The notes under the pieces: model-generated | Databases searched by the model: none | What the model was told of the DNA's origin: nothing | The model's input: the letters and a program-made list of their open reading frames with translations, nothing else | In this document: in pieces, positions 25,135 to 32,515 of the stretch | How the letters are laid out: every line of letters starts with the position of its first letter | How positions within the stretch are numbered: the first letter of the stretch is position 1 | NCBI RefSeq assembly: GCF_016623615.1 | Contig: NZ_JAEHFX010000004.1 | Coordinates: 308,741-372,740, forward strand | Length of the DNA stretch: 64,000 nt | From: Adhaeribacter terrigena | GTDB taxonomy: Bacteria; Bacteroidota; Bacteroidia; Cytophagales; Hymenobacteraceae | Direction: 5' to 3' | Made by a program: the position numbers and the translations under genes

Positions 25135-26427
25135 ATGGAAATTCTTGTACTGGTTATGCTTACCTTGCTGAACGGATTTTTTGCCCTTTCAGAAATTGCG
25201 ATTGTTTCAGTGCGCAAAACCCGGATCGAGCAGAAAGCCAAAGCCGGCAATAAGAACGCGCAAACCGTGCTGAATTTATTAGCCGAACCCGAAGATTTTC
25301 TTTCGGCGGTGCAGGTGGGCATTACCCTGATCGGGATCATTTCCGGAGCTTACGGCGGCGCGGCTTTAAGCGACGATGTGCGGCCCTGGCTCGAGCAAAT
25401 CAGCTATTTAGCGCCCTACGCCGACAGCCTTTCGTTTGTATTGGTCATTGCGGCCATCACGTATTTTTCCATCGTGATCGGTGAGCTTATTCCCAAAACC
25501 ATTGCAATGGGTAATTCCGAGGAAATTGCCCTTTTTGTAGCGCCCATCATCCGGATCTTTACCAAAGTAACGCTGCCGCTGGTAAAGCTGCTTTCCGTTT
25601 CTACCAGCCTTATTTCCCGTTTGCTGCGCGTAAAAGCCCCTTCGGAAGAAAAGATTTCGGAAGAGGACCTGCGGCAGATCCTAAAAACCGCCGGCCGGCA
25701 AGGCTTGCTGGCCAAAGAAGAAACCGAGCTGCACCAGAACCTTTTTTACTTTTCCCGGCAACGCGCCCGCAGCATGCAAACCCACCGCAAAGACCTGGAG
25801 TGGATCGATCTGTCTGCGCCCATCGAAAAGATCAAAGCCCAGGTGCACCAAAGCATTCACTCCAAATTTCCGGTAGGCGATGGCTCGCTCGATAACGTGG
25901 TGGGCGTTTTAACCACCAAAGATTTTTACGAATACCTGCTGGAACCAAGCCTGTCGTTACAAAGCATCATTAAAAAGCCGATCTACGTGTCCGAAACCAT
26001 GCTGGCCGGCCCCATTCTGGAGCTTTTCCGGAAGCATAAGCAGAACATGGGCGTGGTGGTAGATGAATATGGCGCCGTGGAAGGCATTATTACGCTGCAC
26101 GACATTCTGGAAGCCATTGTAGGCGATCTGCCCGATATAGACGAAGGCTTTGAACCTGATATTGCCCGCCGCGCCGACGGCAGTTACCTGGTAAATGCGG
26201 GTATTTCCATCCGGATGCTGAACCGGGGCCTGGAACAGGAGATTATCCGGAAAGATCCGACCAATTATGCTACGCTGGCCGGTTTTATTACCTGTTTCCT
26301 GAGCCGCGTGCCCAAAACCGGCGAAAAATTGCTTTACAACGGCTACGAATTCGAAGTAGTGGATATGGATGGTTTTAAGATCGATAAAGTGATTGTGAAG
26401 CGCTTACCGGCTGGGCCGGTTAACTAG
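25135..26427 (+). CDS. CNNM/TlyC-type (HlyC/CorC) transporter protein
   Basis: The start at 25135 ('MEILVLVMLTLLNGFFALSE') fits the family; an earlier in-frame start at 25048 would add 29 residues with no membrane character. The 430 residues comprise a DUF21 transmembrane domain (about 1-180, with 'ALSEIAIVSVRKTRIE' and 'GIISGAYGGAALS'), two CBS domains (about 200-325, with 'VGVLTTKDFYEYL' and 'VVVDEYGAVEGIITLHDILEAIVGDL'), and a C-terminal CorC/HlyC domain (about 340-425). Relatives export or regulate Mg2+/Co2+ and are sometimes annotated as haemolysins. No partner gene is adjacent, and a bidirectional terminator follows. Confidence 0.9.
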   Translation: MEILVLVMLTLLNGFFALSEIAIVSVRKTRIEQKAKAGNKNAQTVLNLLAEPEDFLSAVQVGITLIGIISGAYGGAALSDDVRPWLEQISYLAPYADSLSFVLVIAAITYFSIVIGELIPKTIAMGNSEEIALFVAPIIRIFTKVTLPLVKLLSVSTSLISRLLRVKAPSEEKISEEDLRQILKTAGRQGLLAKEETELHQNLFYFSRQRARSMQTHRKDLEWIDLSAPIEKIKAQVHQSIHSKFPVGDGSLDNVVGVLTTKDFYEYLLEPSLSLQSIIKKPIYVSETMLAGPILELFRKHKQNMGVVVDEYGAVEGIITLHDILEAIVGDLPDIDEGFEPDIARRADGSYLVNAGISIRMLNRGLEQEIIRKDPTNYATLAGFITCFLSRVPKTGEKLLYNGYEFEVVDMDGFKIDKVIVKRLPAGPVN

Positions 26428-26439
26428 TTTTTCTTCCTG

Positions 26440-26467
26440 AAATGCTATCGTTTTACCCTCAAAAACT
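26440..26467 (+). repeat. 29-nt intergenic element, copy
   Basis: AAATGCTATCGTTTTAC then CCTCAAAAACT, 12 nt after the stop codon of the CNNM gene. Confidence 0.55.
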
Positions 26468-26472
26468 AACTG

Positions 26473-26492
26473 CCACGCCTTGCAAGGCGTGG
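26473..26492. repeat. 20-bp perfect palindrome
   Basis: CCACGCCTTG followed by CAAGGCGTGG, directly behind the element copy at 26440. Role unknown. Confidence 0.7.
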
Positions 26493-26514
26493 AAATTACG
26501 GCAGTTTTCCAAAC

Positions 26515-26556
26515 AAAAAGGCTACCGTTCTGCTTCAGAAAACGGTAGCCTTTTTT
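26515..26556. terminator. Bidirectional terminator made of two element half-copies
   Basis: AAAAAGGCTACCGTT and AACGGTAGCCTTTTTT form the arms. Both contain the core CGGTAGC/GCTACCG of the 29-nt element. Confidence 0.8.
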
Positions 26557-26579
26557 GCTTTAAAAGTAGTGGTAAGCTA

Positions 26580-26927
26580 CTAGGTCAGTTTCGATTCCAG
26601 CTGGGCCAGCACGCCTAAAAAGTACTCCGATTTGCTTTCTATCGTTTTTAACCCGTCGTGCGCCTGGTCTATATTGCCGGTGTTGTAAAGTTTAAATAAG
26701 TTCAGGGCCGTGGCATTCAGGTCCTGGTGCGTGTCGGCCAATTTTTTCATTTCCGGCTCGTGGCCGTATTTGGGCAAGCCGGTATCATTGAACCAGAAAT
26801 TTACCGGGCCGGTATGCGAGAAAAAAGCTTCGTCGAAGGTGCCTCCGTAAAGCACCGAGCGCACCTTCGATTTATAAAGGATGTGTTTGATCCGAAGCTG
26901 TTGAAAATCTATTTGCGCTGCATTCAT
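26580..26927 (-). CDS. CZB-like (chemoreceptor zinc-binding) small protein, degenerate
   Basis: This 115-residue, helix-rich, soluble protein resembles CZB domains: 'IKHILYKSKVRSVLYG' with His 15, a central 'NFWFNDTGL' in the place of the usual CxLGKW, then 'KKLADTHQDLNATALNLF' with His 67, and a closing helix 'SEYFLGVLAQLESKL'. Only part of the zinc ligand set is evident: the Cys is missing, and the second His of the HxxxH pair appears to be Asn 71. CZB domains sense zinc or hypochlorous acid in chemoreceptors and diguanylate cyclases. The gene is 48 nt behind the PAS-only protein gene, almost surely co-transcribed, so the two may form a split sensor. The family call is moderate. Confidence 0.6.
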   Translation of the reverse strand: MNAAQIDFQQLRIKHILYKSKVRSVLYGGTFDEAFFSHTGPVNFWFNDTGLPKYGHEPEMKKLADTHQDLNATALNLFKLYNTGNIDQAHDGLKTIESKSEYFLGVLAQLESKLT

Positions 26928-26975
26928 ATATAAACAGCTCTCCGCCGTGTCAGTCTTTCTAAAGTATTGGGTGAA

Positions 26976-28226
26976 TTAAGCTTTTCCTAATTCCTCTAAT
27001 TTCTGGCGGTATTTTACCTGTTCATCTACCACGTAACCAAAAACCAGAATGCCGGTAATTTTATCGGTATCGTCGTATAGGGCCTGGTAAATAAAATTCA
27101 GATAAACGTCGTCTATATTGCCGGTATCGTGCAGGTCCAGTTTTACCGCAATTTCTTCGGCTACAAATTCTTTTCCGGTAGTGTAAACGTTATCCAGAAT
27201 AGCTATAAAACCTTGTTCTATCACTTCCGGCACGGCTTCGGCTACGGTGCGGCCCTCCAACTGGCGATTCGGGAAAAGCTGCTGGTATTTATCGTTCACC
27301 AGTTTAAACCGGTGCTCCGGGCCGTCGAGCAAACAGAAAAAGGCCGGGGCTTTCATGATCAGGTTTTCCAGCGTTTTGCGTTCCGTTTCGGCTTTTTTAT
27401 AAGCGAACTGTACCTGGTCCGAAAGTGCCGACATTTGCTCGTTGCTTTGCAACAGTTCCTGCACCATCTGGCGCATGTCATGAATATCGGTGCAGCTGCC
27501 GGCCCACATTACAATATTGCCTTGTTCGTCGCGCATGGGCTGGCTTTTGCATAAGAACCAGCGGTACTGGCCATCTTTGCTGCGTTTGCGCACTTCCAGC
27601 TGAATATCCTGGCCTTTTTCAAAACCTTCCCGCCATTTCCGGGATATTTTTTCCAGCTCTTCCGCCTCTAAAATATTATTCCAGCCTTCGTTTATCAGGG
27701 TTTCGGTGCTAATGCCGGTGTAGGTAGCCCAGCGCTGGTTCAGGTAAGTTAATTTGCCCTGGGGGCTTACCGTAAAAATAAGTTGCGGCAAGGTTTCGGC
27801 CATAAACCGGAATTTATTTTCACTGGCAATAGCTTCTAACTTGGCCCGCTCGCGATCTGTTACGTCCGAGGTTTTCTGGATGATATATTGCAAGGCCCCT
27901 TGCTCATCGAAAACCGGCGTGTGCGACGCTTCCCAGTAACGCACGTCAAAGGTGCCGTCGGGTTTGGGAATATCGTAGCGGCTTGCCGGAAAATAATCTA
28001 CTTTTTTAGAAGCCGCGGCACGGTCCAGCGAAAGCTTTACCGGGTTCTGCTCATAGGGCACCGACTCATCCGGGAAAGCTTCCAGCAGGAAAGATTTCCC
28101 GACCAGTTCTTCGCGCGAACGCATGGTAGCCTGCAGATAAGCCTCATTCATGGCCAGAATCTTATACTCCGGCGACAGAATAACCAGGTTATCGGGCAGG
28201 TTCAGAAATACATTATTGATATCCAT
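26976..28226 (-). CDS. PAS-domain sensor protein lacking a kinase domain
   Basis: This 416-residue protein consists of three PAS modules: about 1-115 ('NLVILSPEYKILAMNEAYLQATMRSREELVG'), 130-255 ('ETLPQLIFTVSPQGKLTYLNQRWATYTG', ending with the PAC 'WAGSCTDIHD') and 285-405 ('FFCLLDGPEHRFKLVNDKYQQLF'). The second and third are joined by a coiled coil (about 255-285). It ends '...QKLEELGKA', exactly where related hybrid kinases pass into the HisKA dimerisation helix, so no output domain remains. A 20-bp perfect palindrome sits 14 nt upstream of the start. With the CZB-like gene downstream, it may act as a stand-alone sensory scaffold. Confidence 0.85.
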   Translation of the reverse strand: MDINNVFLNLPDNLVILSPEYKILAMNEAYLQATMRSREELVGKSFLLEAFPDESVPYEQNPVKLSLDRAAASKKVDYFPASRYDIPKPDGTFDVRYWEASHTPVFDEQGALQYIIQKTSDVTDRERAKLEAIASENKFRFMAETLPQLIFTVSPQGKLTYLNQRWATYTGISTETLINEGWNNILEAEELEKISRKWREGFEKGQDIQLEVRKRSKDGQYRWFLCKSQPMRDEQGNIVMWAGSCTDIHDMRQMVQELLQSNEQMSALSDQVQFAYKKAETERKTLENLIMKAPAFFCLLDGPEHRFKLVNDKYQQLFPNRQLEGRTVAEAVPEVIEQGFIAILDNVYTTGKEFVAEEIAVKLDLHDTGNIDDVYLNFIYQALYDDTDKITGILVFGYVVDEQVKYRQKLEELGKA

Positions 28227-28239
28227 AAGGCTGAAGACA

Positions 28240-28259
28240 GTATAGTCAGCTGACTATAC
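28240..28259. promoter_or_regulatory. 20-bp perfect palindrome, candidate operator of the PAS-CZB pair
   Basis: GTATAGTCAG followed by CTGACTATAC, 13 nt upstream of the PAS start codon. Perfect dyad symmetry at this position suggests a repressor site; the binding protein is unknown. Confidence 0.5.
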
Positions 28260-28392
28260 AATTAGATTAAGATAAGCATTTTTAGGGCATGCAAGATACT
28301 GCAAGAAAATGAAAGTTTTCAGTAATATTTTTATACAATTGCGGCTGTCGGGGTTTTTGTAATTTTAAATGCTGCGGGGTGTTAATAAACAT

Positions 28393-28432
28393 AAAACGCT
28401 ACCGTTTTTGCCAGGAAAAACGGTAGCGTTTT
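28393..28432. terminator. Terminator from head-to-head element copies, after hflX
   Basis: AAAACGCTACCGTTTTT and AAAAACGGTAGCGTTTT are perfect 17-nt arms around TGCCAGG-type loop sequence. It ends the minus-strand hflX transcript. Confidence 0.8.
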
Positions 28433-28461
28433 GAAGGGGAAAAGTCTGAAGCAGCCCTGAA

Positions 28462-29667
28462 TTAATATTCCTGCTGCGGCAGATAATTAGGGTAGCGCTG
28501 CATGTGCAGTTGTTCCACGCGTTTAAAAAGCTCGTCGCGCAGCTCATCTATATTTTGCCGGTTGGCCGCTGAAATGAAAATGGCCGGGTTGTGCATTTTG
28601 GCCATGTAGGTAGCGCGCAGTTCCTGGAGCGTAGGTTTTTCGGCACCTTCGCCCATGTCGTTGAGTTCTTCCATTTCTTCTTCGCGGTACAGGTCTATTT
28701 TGTTGAATACCAGTAAGGTAGGTTTGTCGCCGGCGTGAATTTCTTCCAGCGTTTTGTTTACCACCGCAATGTGCTCCTCAAAAGAAGGGTGCGAAAGGTC
28801 TACCACGTGCACCAGCAGATCGGCTTCACGCACTTCATCCAGGGTAGATTTAAAGCTCTCGATCAGTTTGGTAGGCAGTTTCCGGATAAAACCTACCGTA
28901 TCGGAAAGCAAAAACGGAATATTGTTGAACACCACTTTTCTAACGGTAGCATCTACGGTGGCAAACAATTTGTTTTCGGCAAACACTTCCGATTTGGAAA
29001 GCAGGTTCATGATGGTAGATTTGCCCACGTTGGTGTAGCCTACCAGCGCTACGCGCACCATGCCTTCGCGGCTTTTCCGCTGCTGAAAATTCTGCTTGTC
29101 GATGGCCTTTAGTTTTTCCTTTAATAAGGAAATGCGTTCGCGCACAATTCGTCTATCCGTTTCAATTTCGGTTTCCCCCGGACCTTTCATGCCGATACCG
29201 CCTTTCTGCTTGCTTAAGTGGGTCCATAGACCGGTAAGGCGCGGCAGTAAATACTGGTATTGCGCCATTTCGATCTGGGTCCGGGCCTGGGCGGTTTGCG
29301 CGCGAAGGGCAAAAATATCGAGGATCAGTAAGCTTCTGTCCACAATTTTCACTTCCAGCTCGGTTTCCAGGTTGCGCAGCTGCGACGGGCTCAGATCATC
29401 GTCGAAGATCACCATGTCTACGCCGTGCTGCTTTACAAAGGCTTTGATCTCGGCCAGTTTTCCCGAACCCACAAAGGTTTTAATGTCGGGTTTTTCGAGT
29501 TTTTGGGTGAAACGGTGTAGCGTTTTAGCGCCGGCCGTTTCGGCCAGAAAAGCCAGTTCGTCTAAATATTCTTCGGTTTTATCTTCAGCCTGCTGTTTGC
29601 GGGTTACGGCTACCAGCACGGCGGTTTCCTGTTCTTTGGCGGTTTCGTAAGATTTTTGTTTGGCCAT
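28462..29667 (-). CDS. hflX: GTPase HflX
   Basis: This 401-residue protein is read from the ATG at 29667 (a GTG 24 nt further up is possible). An N-terminal HflX domain ('ETAGAKTLHRFTQKLEKPD', 'GSGKLAEIKAF', 'DDDLSPSQLRNLE', 'DRSLLILDIFALRAQTAQAR') leads to 'GGIGMKGPGETEIETDRR'. The G domain follows with G1 'GYTNVGKST', G3 'DTVGFIRKLP', G4 'NKID' and G5 'SA'. HflX binds the large ribosomal subunit, splits stalled 70S ribosomes and is induced by heat stress. It is monocistronic, bounded by an element-derived terminator. Confidence 0.95.
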   Translation of the reverse strand: MAKQKSYETAKEQETAVLVAVTRKQQAEDKTEEYLDELAFLAETAGAKTLHRFTQKLEKPDIKTFVGSGKLAEIKAFVKQHGVDMVIFDDDLSPSQLRNLETELEVKIVDRSLLILDIFALRAQTAQARTQIEMAQYQYLLPRLTGLWTHLSKQKGGIGMKGPGETEIETDRRIVRERISLLKEKLKAIDKQNFQQRKSREGMVRVALVGYTNVGKSTIMNLLSKSEVFAENKLFATVDATVRKVVFNNIPFLLSDTVGFIRKLPTKLIESFKSTLDEVREADLLVHVVDLSHPSFEEHIAVVNKTLEEIHAGDKPTLLVFNKIDLYREEEMEELNDMGEGAEKPTLQELRATYMAKMHNPAIFISAANRQNIDELRDELFKRVEQLHMQRYPNYLPQQEY

Positions 29668-29801
29668 AAAGTATTGGTAAAGGTTCGGCACAATTCAACC
29701 CGATGAGGAAAAACTACCCGAACGTTTTGGTTAATTGAAAAGGAGAACGCCGGCAAGTAGTGCCGGCGGCACTCAGGTAAAACGTAAGTTCCGGCCGGAA
29801 G

Positions 29802-30512
29802 TTAGTATTGGTTAAGCATCAGTGTAAAGGCAGCAATTTCTTCGGCTTCCTGCTCGGTGACCTGCCCTTTATACGCCGGCATTAAACCGCGGCCGTTCAA
29901 AATTATATTTTTTCTTTCTTCCAGGCCCAACGCGCTGGTAGCAAGGTCGGAAGCATTGTTCAGTCCTTTTTTGCCGTCGGCACCGTGGCAGCTTTCGCAC
30001 AGTTGCGCGTAGATCTGTTCGGCATTGGCTAAAGCGGTCCCGCTCATTGCTTCGTGAATGGCCGGGGCAGTTTCTGCTTCCGAATCCATACCGTTTTCTT
30101 CGGCTGTGTTTGTTGCTGGTGCTTTCGTTTTAGTTACGGTAGGCGCAGCTTTTTTCATCGAGAGGTTTTTGCTTTCGGCTACGCCATAGACGTACACAAA
30201 AATTGCTAATGCCAGGGCTACGAGCGGTTTGTTCAGCTTTTTAAGCCCGGTAATGGCCACCGGAATGGCAACTAAAACCAGCGCCACTTTCACCAGCAGC
30301 CAGGTAGGAATGCCGTTATACTGGAACATTAAATAGCCGCCGGTAATTAAAATAAGCACCCCCAAAATGATATCAAGCACTTTGGTTTTGCGCTTCAGCT
30401 TTTCCAGCGCCTGCGTTTTGTTGGTAAAAAGCATAAACGCTTTAATAATGAACAGGATCAGGAACAGGACCACCACGAGCACGTGGCTGTGCATAAAAGC
30501 AGTAATTGGCAT
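29802..30512 (-). CDS. SirB2-like membrane protein fused to cytochrome c
   Basis: The open frame runs further upstream, but the recognisable protein starts at the ATG 30510-30512 (236 residues). Residues 1-115 are a SirB2-type membrane domain with four hydrophobic segments ('VLVVVLFLILFIIKAFMLF', 'VLDIILGVLILITGGYLMF', 'WLLVKVALVLVAIPVAITG', 'LVALALAIFVYVYGVA'). An Ala/Thr-rich linker follows (about 120-155), then a small class I cytochrome c with haem motif CESCH (172-176) and axial Met in 'GRGLMPAYKG' (about 202). It would place a monohaem cytochrome c on the periplasmic face as an electron carrier. The partner oxidase is not in the window. It is divergent from the glycosyltransferase gene. 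Confidence 0.85.
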   Translation of the reverse strand: MPITAFMHSHVLVVVLFLILFIIKAFMLFTNKTQALEKLKRKTKVLDIILGVLILITGGYLMFQYNGIPTWLLVKVALVLVAIPVAITGLKKLNKPLVALALAIFVYVYGVAESKNLSMKKAAPTVTKTKAPATNTAEENGMDSEAETAPAIHEAMSGTALANAEQIYAQLCESCHGADGKKGLNNASDLATSALGLEERKNIILNGRGLMPAYKGQVTEQEAEEIAAFTLMLNQY

Positions 30513-30654
30513 TGGGTTTGATTTTTTTTCGGGTAAAAACCGGGTACGGTCGGCTAAGCTACTGCAAAGAACGCACACACCCAAATTCCGGAAAAAAATT
30601 GCCTTGTTTCGTTCTGAATTCCTGTGATTTGCCTTGCAGCTCCCGTACAATCTG

Positions 30655-30662
30655 TATCTTTG
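30655..30662 (+). promoter_or_regulatory. -7 element of the glycosyltransferase-rfbC promoter
   Basis: TATCTTTG matches TAnnTTTG, with TTG at 30634-30636 (18 nt spacing). Predicted leader is about 17 nt. Confidence 0.55.
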
Positions 30663-30683
30663 CCGGCTGAAAAACTGAGAATT

Positions 30684-31802
30684 ATGCGCATTGCCATTGT
30701 CATAAACACTTCCTGGAACATTTTTAACTTCCGGATGAGCCTGGCCAAAGCTTTGATGGCGGCCGGGCACGAAGTAGTGGCTATTGCCCCGCGCGATGCT
30801 TATTCGGAAAAACTGGTTGCCGCGGGCCTGCAATACGTGCCTGTAGAAATGGAAAACAAAGGCACCAATCCGGTAAAAGATTTGCTGCTTATCAAACAAT
30901 TCCACCGCATTTACAAAACCGTTCAGCCCGACGTAATACTGCAGTACACCATAAAACCGAATATTTACGGCACGCTGGCCGCCAGGCTGGCCGGCATTCC
31001 GGTTATTAATAATGTTTCGGGCCTGGGAACGGTTTTTATTGTCAAGAACCTGGTTTCGAAAGTAGCGCTGGCGCTTTATAAATTCGCTTTTCAGTTTCCG
31101 GCCAAAGTATTTTTTCAGAACAACGACGACCGCGAACTTTTCCTGGAGCACCGCCTGGTTTCCGAACAAATTACCGAAGTTTTACCCGGTTCCGGCATCG
31201 ATACGGTGCGGTTTAAGCCGACCGAAAATTTTAGCAGAAACAAGGATTTCCGTTTCCTGATGATCTCGCGCGTGCTTTACGAAAAAGGTATTGCCGAATA
31301 CGTGGAAGCCGCTAAAATTCTGAAAGCCAAATACCCGGAGATCAGAATCCAGCTTCTGGGTTCCTTCGACGAAGCGGGCAATATCGGCATTAAAAAAACG
31401 GTATTCCTGGATTGGATCAAAAACGGCGAAATTGAATATTTAGGTACTTCCGACGACGTAGCTTCCGTGATTGCTCAGGCTGATTGCGTAGTTTTACCCA
31501 GCTACCGCGAAGGCACGCCCAAAACGCTTTTAGAAGCTGCAGCTATGGGCAAACCCATTGTAACCACCAACGTGCCTGGCTGCAAAGAAACCGTTATCGA
31601 TAACCAAAACGGCTATTTATGCGAAGTGCGCAGCGGCGAAGACCTGGCGGCCAAAATGGAAAAAGTACTCTTGCTGCCCGAAGAACAATTACAGCAAATG
31701 GGAAAAGCCAGCCGCCAGTTAGCCCTCGATAAATTCGACGAAAAGCACGTGATCGGCCAGTATTTTAAAGCCATTCAGCAAATTAGCGAAAGAAAACGGT
31801 AG
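30684..31802 (+). CDS. Glycosyltransferase family 4 (GT-B) protein
   Basis: Start chosen at 30684 ('MRIAIVINTSWNIFNFRMSLAKALMAAGHEVVAIAP'), where the N-terminal Rossmann half of a GT4 enzyme begins; the upstream extension is not family-like. The 372 residues show a GT-B fold. The C-terminal donor-binding half contains 'SRVLYEKGIAEYVEAA', 'VLPSYREGTPKTLLEAAAMGKPIVTTNVPGCKETV' and 'NGYLCEV'; the E..P.xxxEA stretch contacts the nucleotide sugar. Relatives add galactose, N-acetylgalactosamine or similar sugars to undecaprenyl-linked O-antigen or capsule precursors. It sits 40 nt before rfbC, so it probably belongs to a surface polysaccharide pathway. Its stop codon TAG lies inside a copy of the 29-nt element. 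Confidence 0.85.
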   Translation: MRIAIVINTSWNIFNFRMSLAKALMAAGHEVVAIAPRDAYSEKLVAAGLQYVPVEMENKGTNPVKDLLLIKQFHRIYKTVQPDVILQYTIKPNIYGTLAARLAGIPVINNVSGLGTVFIVKNLVSKVALALYKFAFQFPAKVFFQNNDDRELFLEHRLVSEQITEVLPGSGIDTVRFKPTENFSRNKDFRFLMISRVLYEKGIAEYVEAAKILKAKYPEIRIQLLGSFDEAGNIGIKKTVFLDWIKNGEIEYLGTSDDVASVIAQADCVVLPSYREGTPKTLLEAAAMGKPIVTTNVPGCKETVIDNQNGYLCEVRSGEDLAAKMEKVLLLPEEQLQQMGKASRQLALDKFDEKHVIGQYFKAIQQISERKR

Positions 31803-31821
31803 GGTTTAAGCCGGGAAAAGT
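31793..31821 (+). repeat. 29-nt intergenic element supplying a stop codon
   Basis: AAAACGGTAGGGTTTAAG then CCGGGAAAAGT. CGG-TAG within it is the last Arg codon and stop (31800-31802) of the glycosyltransferase. Confidence 0.7.
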
Positions 31822-31842
31822 ATAAAGCGAAAATTAACGAAT

Positions 31843-32385
31843 ATGGAATACAAAGAGCATTACCTTAAAGGCGTAATTGAATATACGCCCCGGAAGATTG
31901 GCGATGCACGGGGCTGGTTCATGGAATCGTATAACCGGCAGGCGCTTGAAAAAGCCGGTATAAAGGTGTCTTTTGTACAGGATAATATTTCGCTTTCCAC
32001 CAAAAATGTGCTGCGCGGCCTGCACTTTCAGAAACCACCTTTTGCGCAGGCTAAACTGGTGCGCGTACTTTCTGGTCGGGCTTTGGATGTGATCGTTGAT
32101 ATCCGCAGCAATTCTCCTACGTACGGGCATCATCTGAAAGTGATCTTAGACGCCGGACAAAGCAATCAGTTATTTATTCCGGCAGGTTTTGCGCACGGTT
32201 TTTTAACGCTCGAAGATAACACCACCTTCTTCTATAAATGCTCTGATTATTACAACAAAGAATCGGAAGGCGGTTTGCTCTGGAGCGATCCTGATCTGAA
32301 CATTGACTGGAACGTAACGGATCCGATCATTTCGGAAAAGGACCTGGTACAGCCGGTCTTCAAAGATTTTAAATCACCGTTTTAA
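31843..32385 (+). CDS. rfbC: dTDP-4-dehydrorhamnose 3,5-epimerase
   Basis: This 180-residue protein has the RmlC/RfbC cupin signature: 'GWFMESYNRQALEKAG', 'FVQDNISLSTKNVLRGLHFQ' with catalytic His 61, 'KLVRVLSGRALDVIVDIR', 'SPTYG', and 'FIPAGFAHGFLTLEDNTTFFYKCSDYY' with the candidate catalytic Tyr. It converts dTDP-4-dehydro-6-deoxyglucose to the L-lyxo isomer for dTDP-L-rhamnose. The other rhamnose genes (rfbA, B, D) are not adjacent. It follows the glycosyltransferase gene in one operon and ends in a strong bidirectional terminator. Confidence 0.95.
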   Translation: MEYKEHYLKGVIEYTPRKIGDARGWFMESYNRQALEKAGIKVSFVQDNISLSTKNVLRGLHFQKPPFAQAKLVRVLSGRALDVIVDIRSNSPTYGHHLKVILDAGQSNQLFIPAGFAHGFLTLEDNTTFFYKCSDYYNKESEGGLLWSDPDLNIDWNVTDPIISEKDLVQPVFKDFKSPF

Positions 32386-32427
32386 TTTGGTAGCTGGTAT
32401 TTAGTTTCTGGTATCTGGATTTTTAAA

Positions 32428-32463
32428 ACAGAAAGCCCGATGTAAAACATCGGGCTTTCTGTT
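32428..32463. terminator. Bidirectional terminator between rfbC and murF
   Basis: AACAGAAAGCCCGATGT and ACATCGGGCTTTCTGTT are perfect 17-bp arms around an AAA loop. Confidence 0.88.
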
Positions 32464-32490
32464 AAATGCTATGTTTTAGCGTTAAAAAGT
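32464..32490 (+). repeat. 29-nt intergenic element, shortened copy
   Basis: AAATGCTATGTTTTAG then CGTTAAAAAGT, immediately after the rfbC terminator and before the murF stop. Confidence 0.5.
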
Positions 32491-32515
32491 TCAGATATCA
32501 AATACAAAGTACTTT

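Noticed and set aside
30513..31169. Long upstream extension of the SirB2-cytochrome c reading frame
   Set aside because: It runs antisense through the glycosyltransferase gene, has no family-like content, and the recognised membrane domain begins at the ATG 30512.
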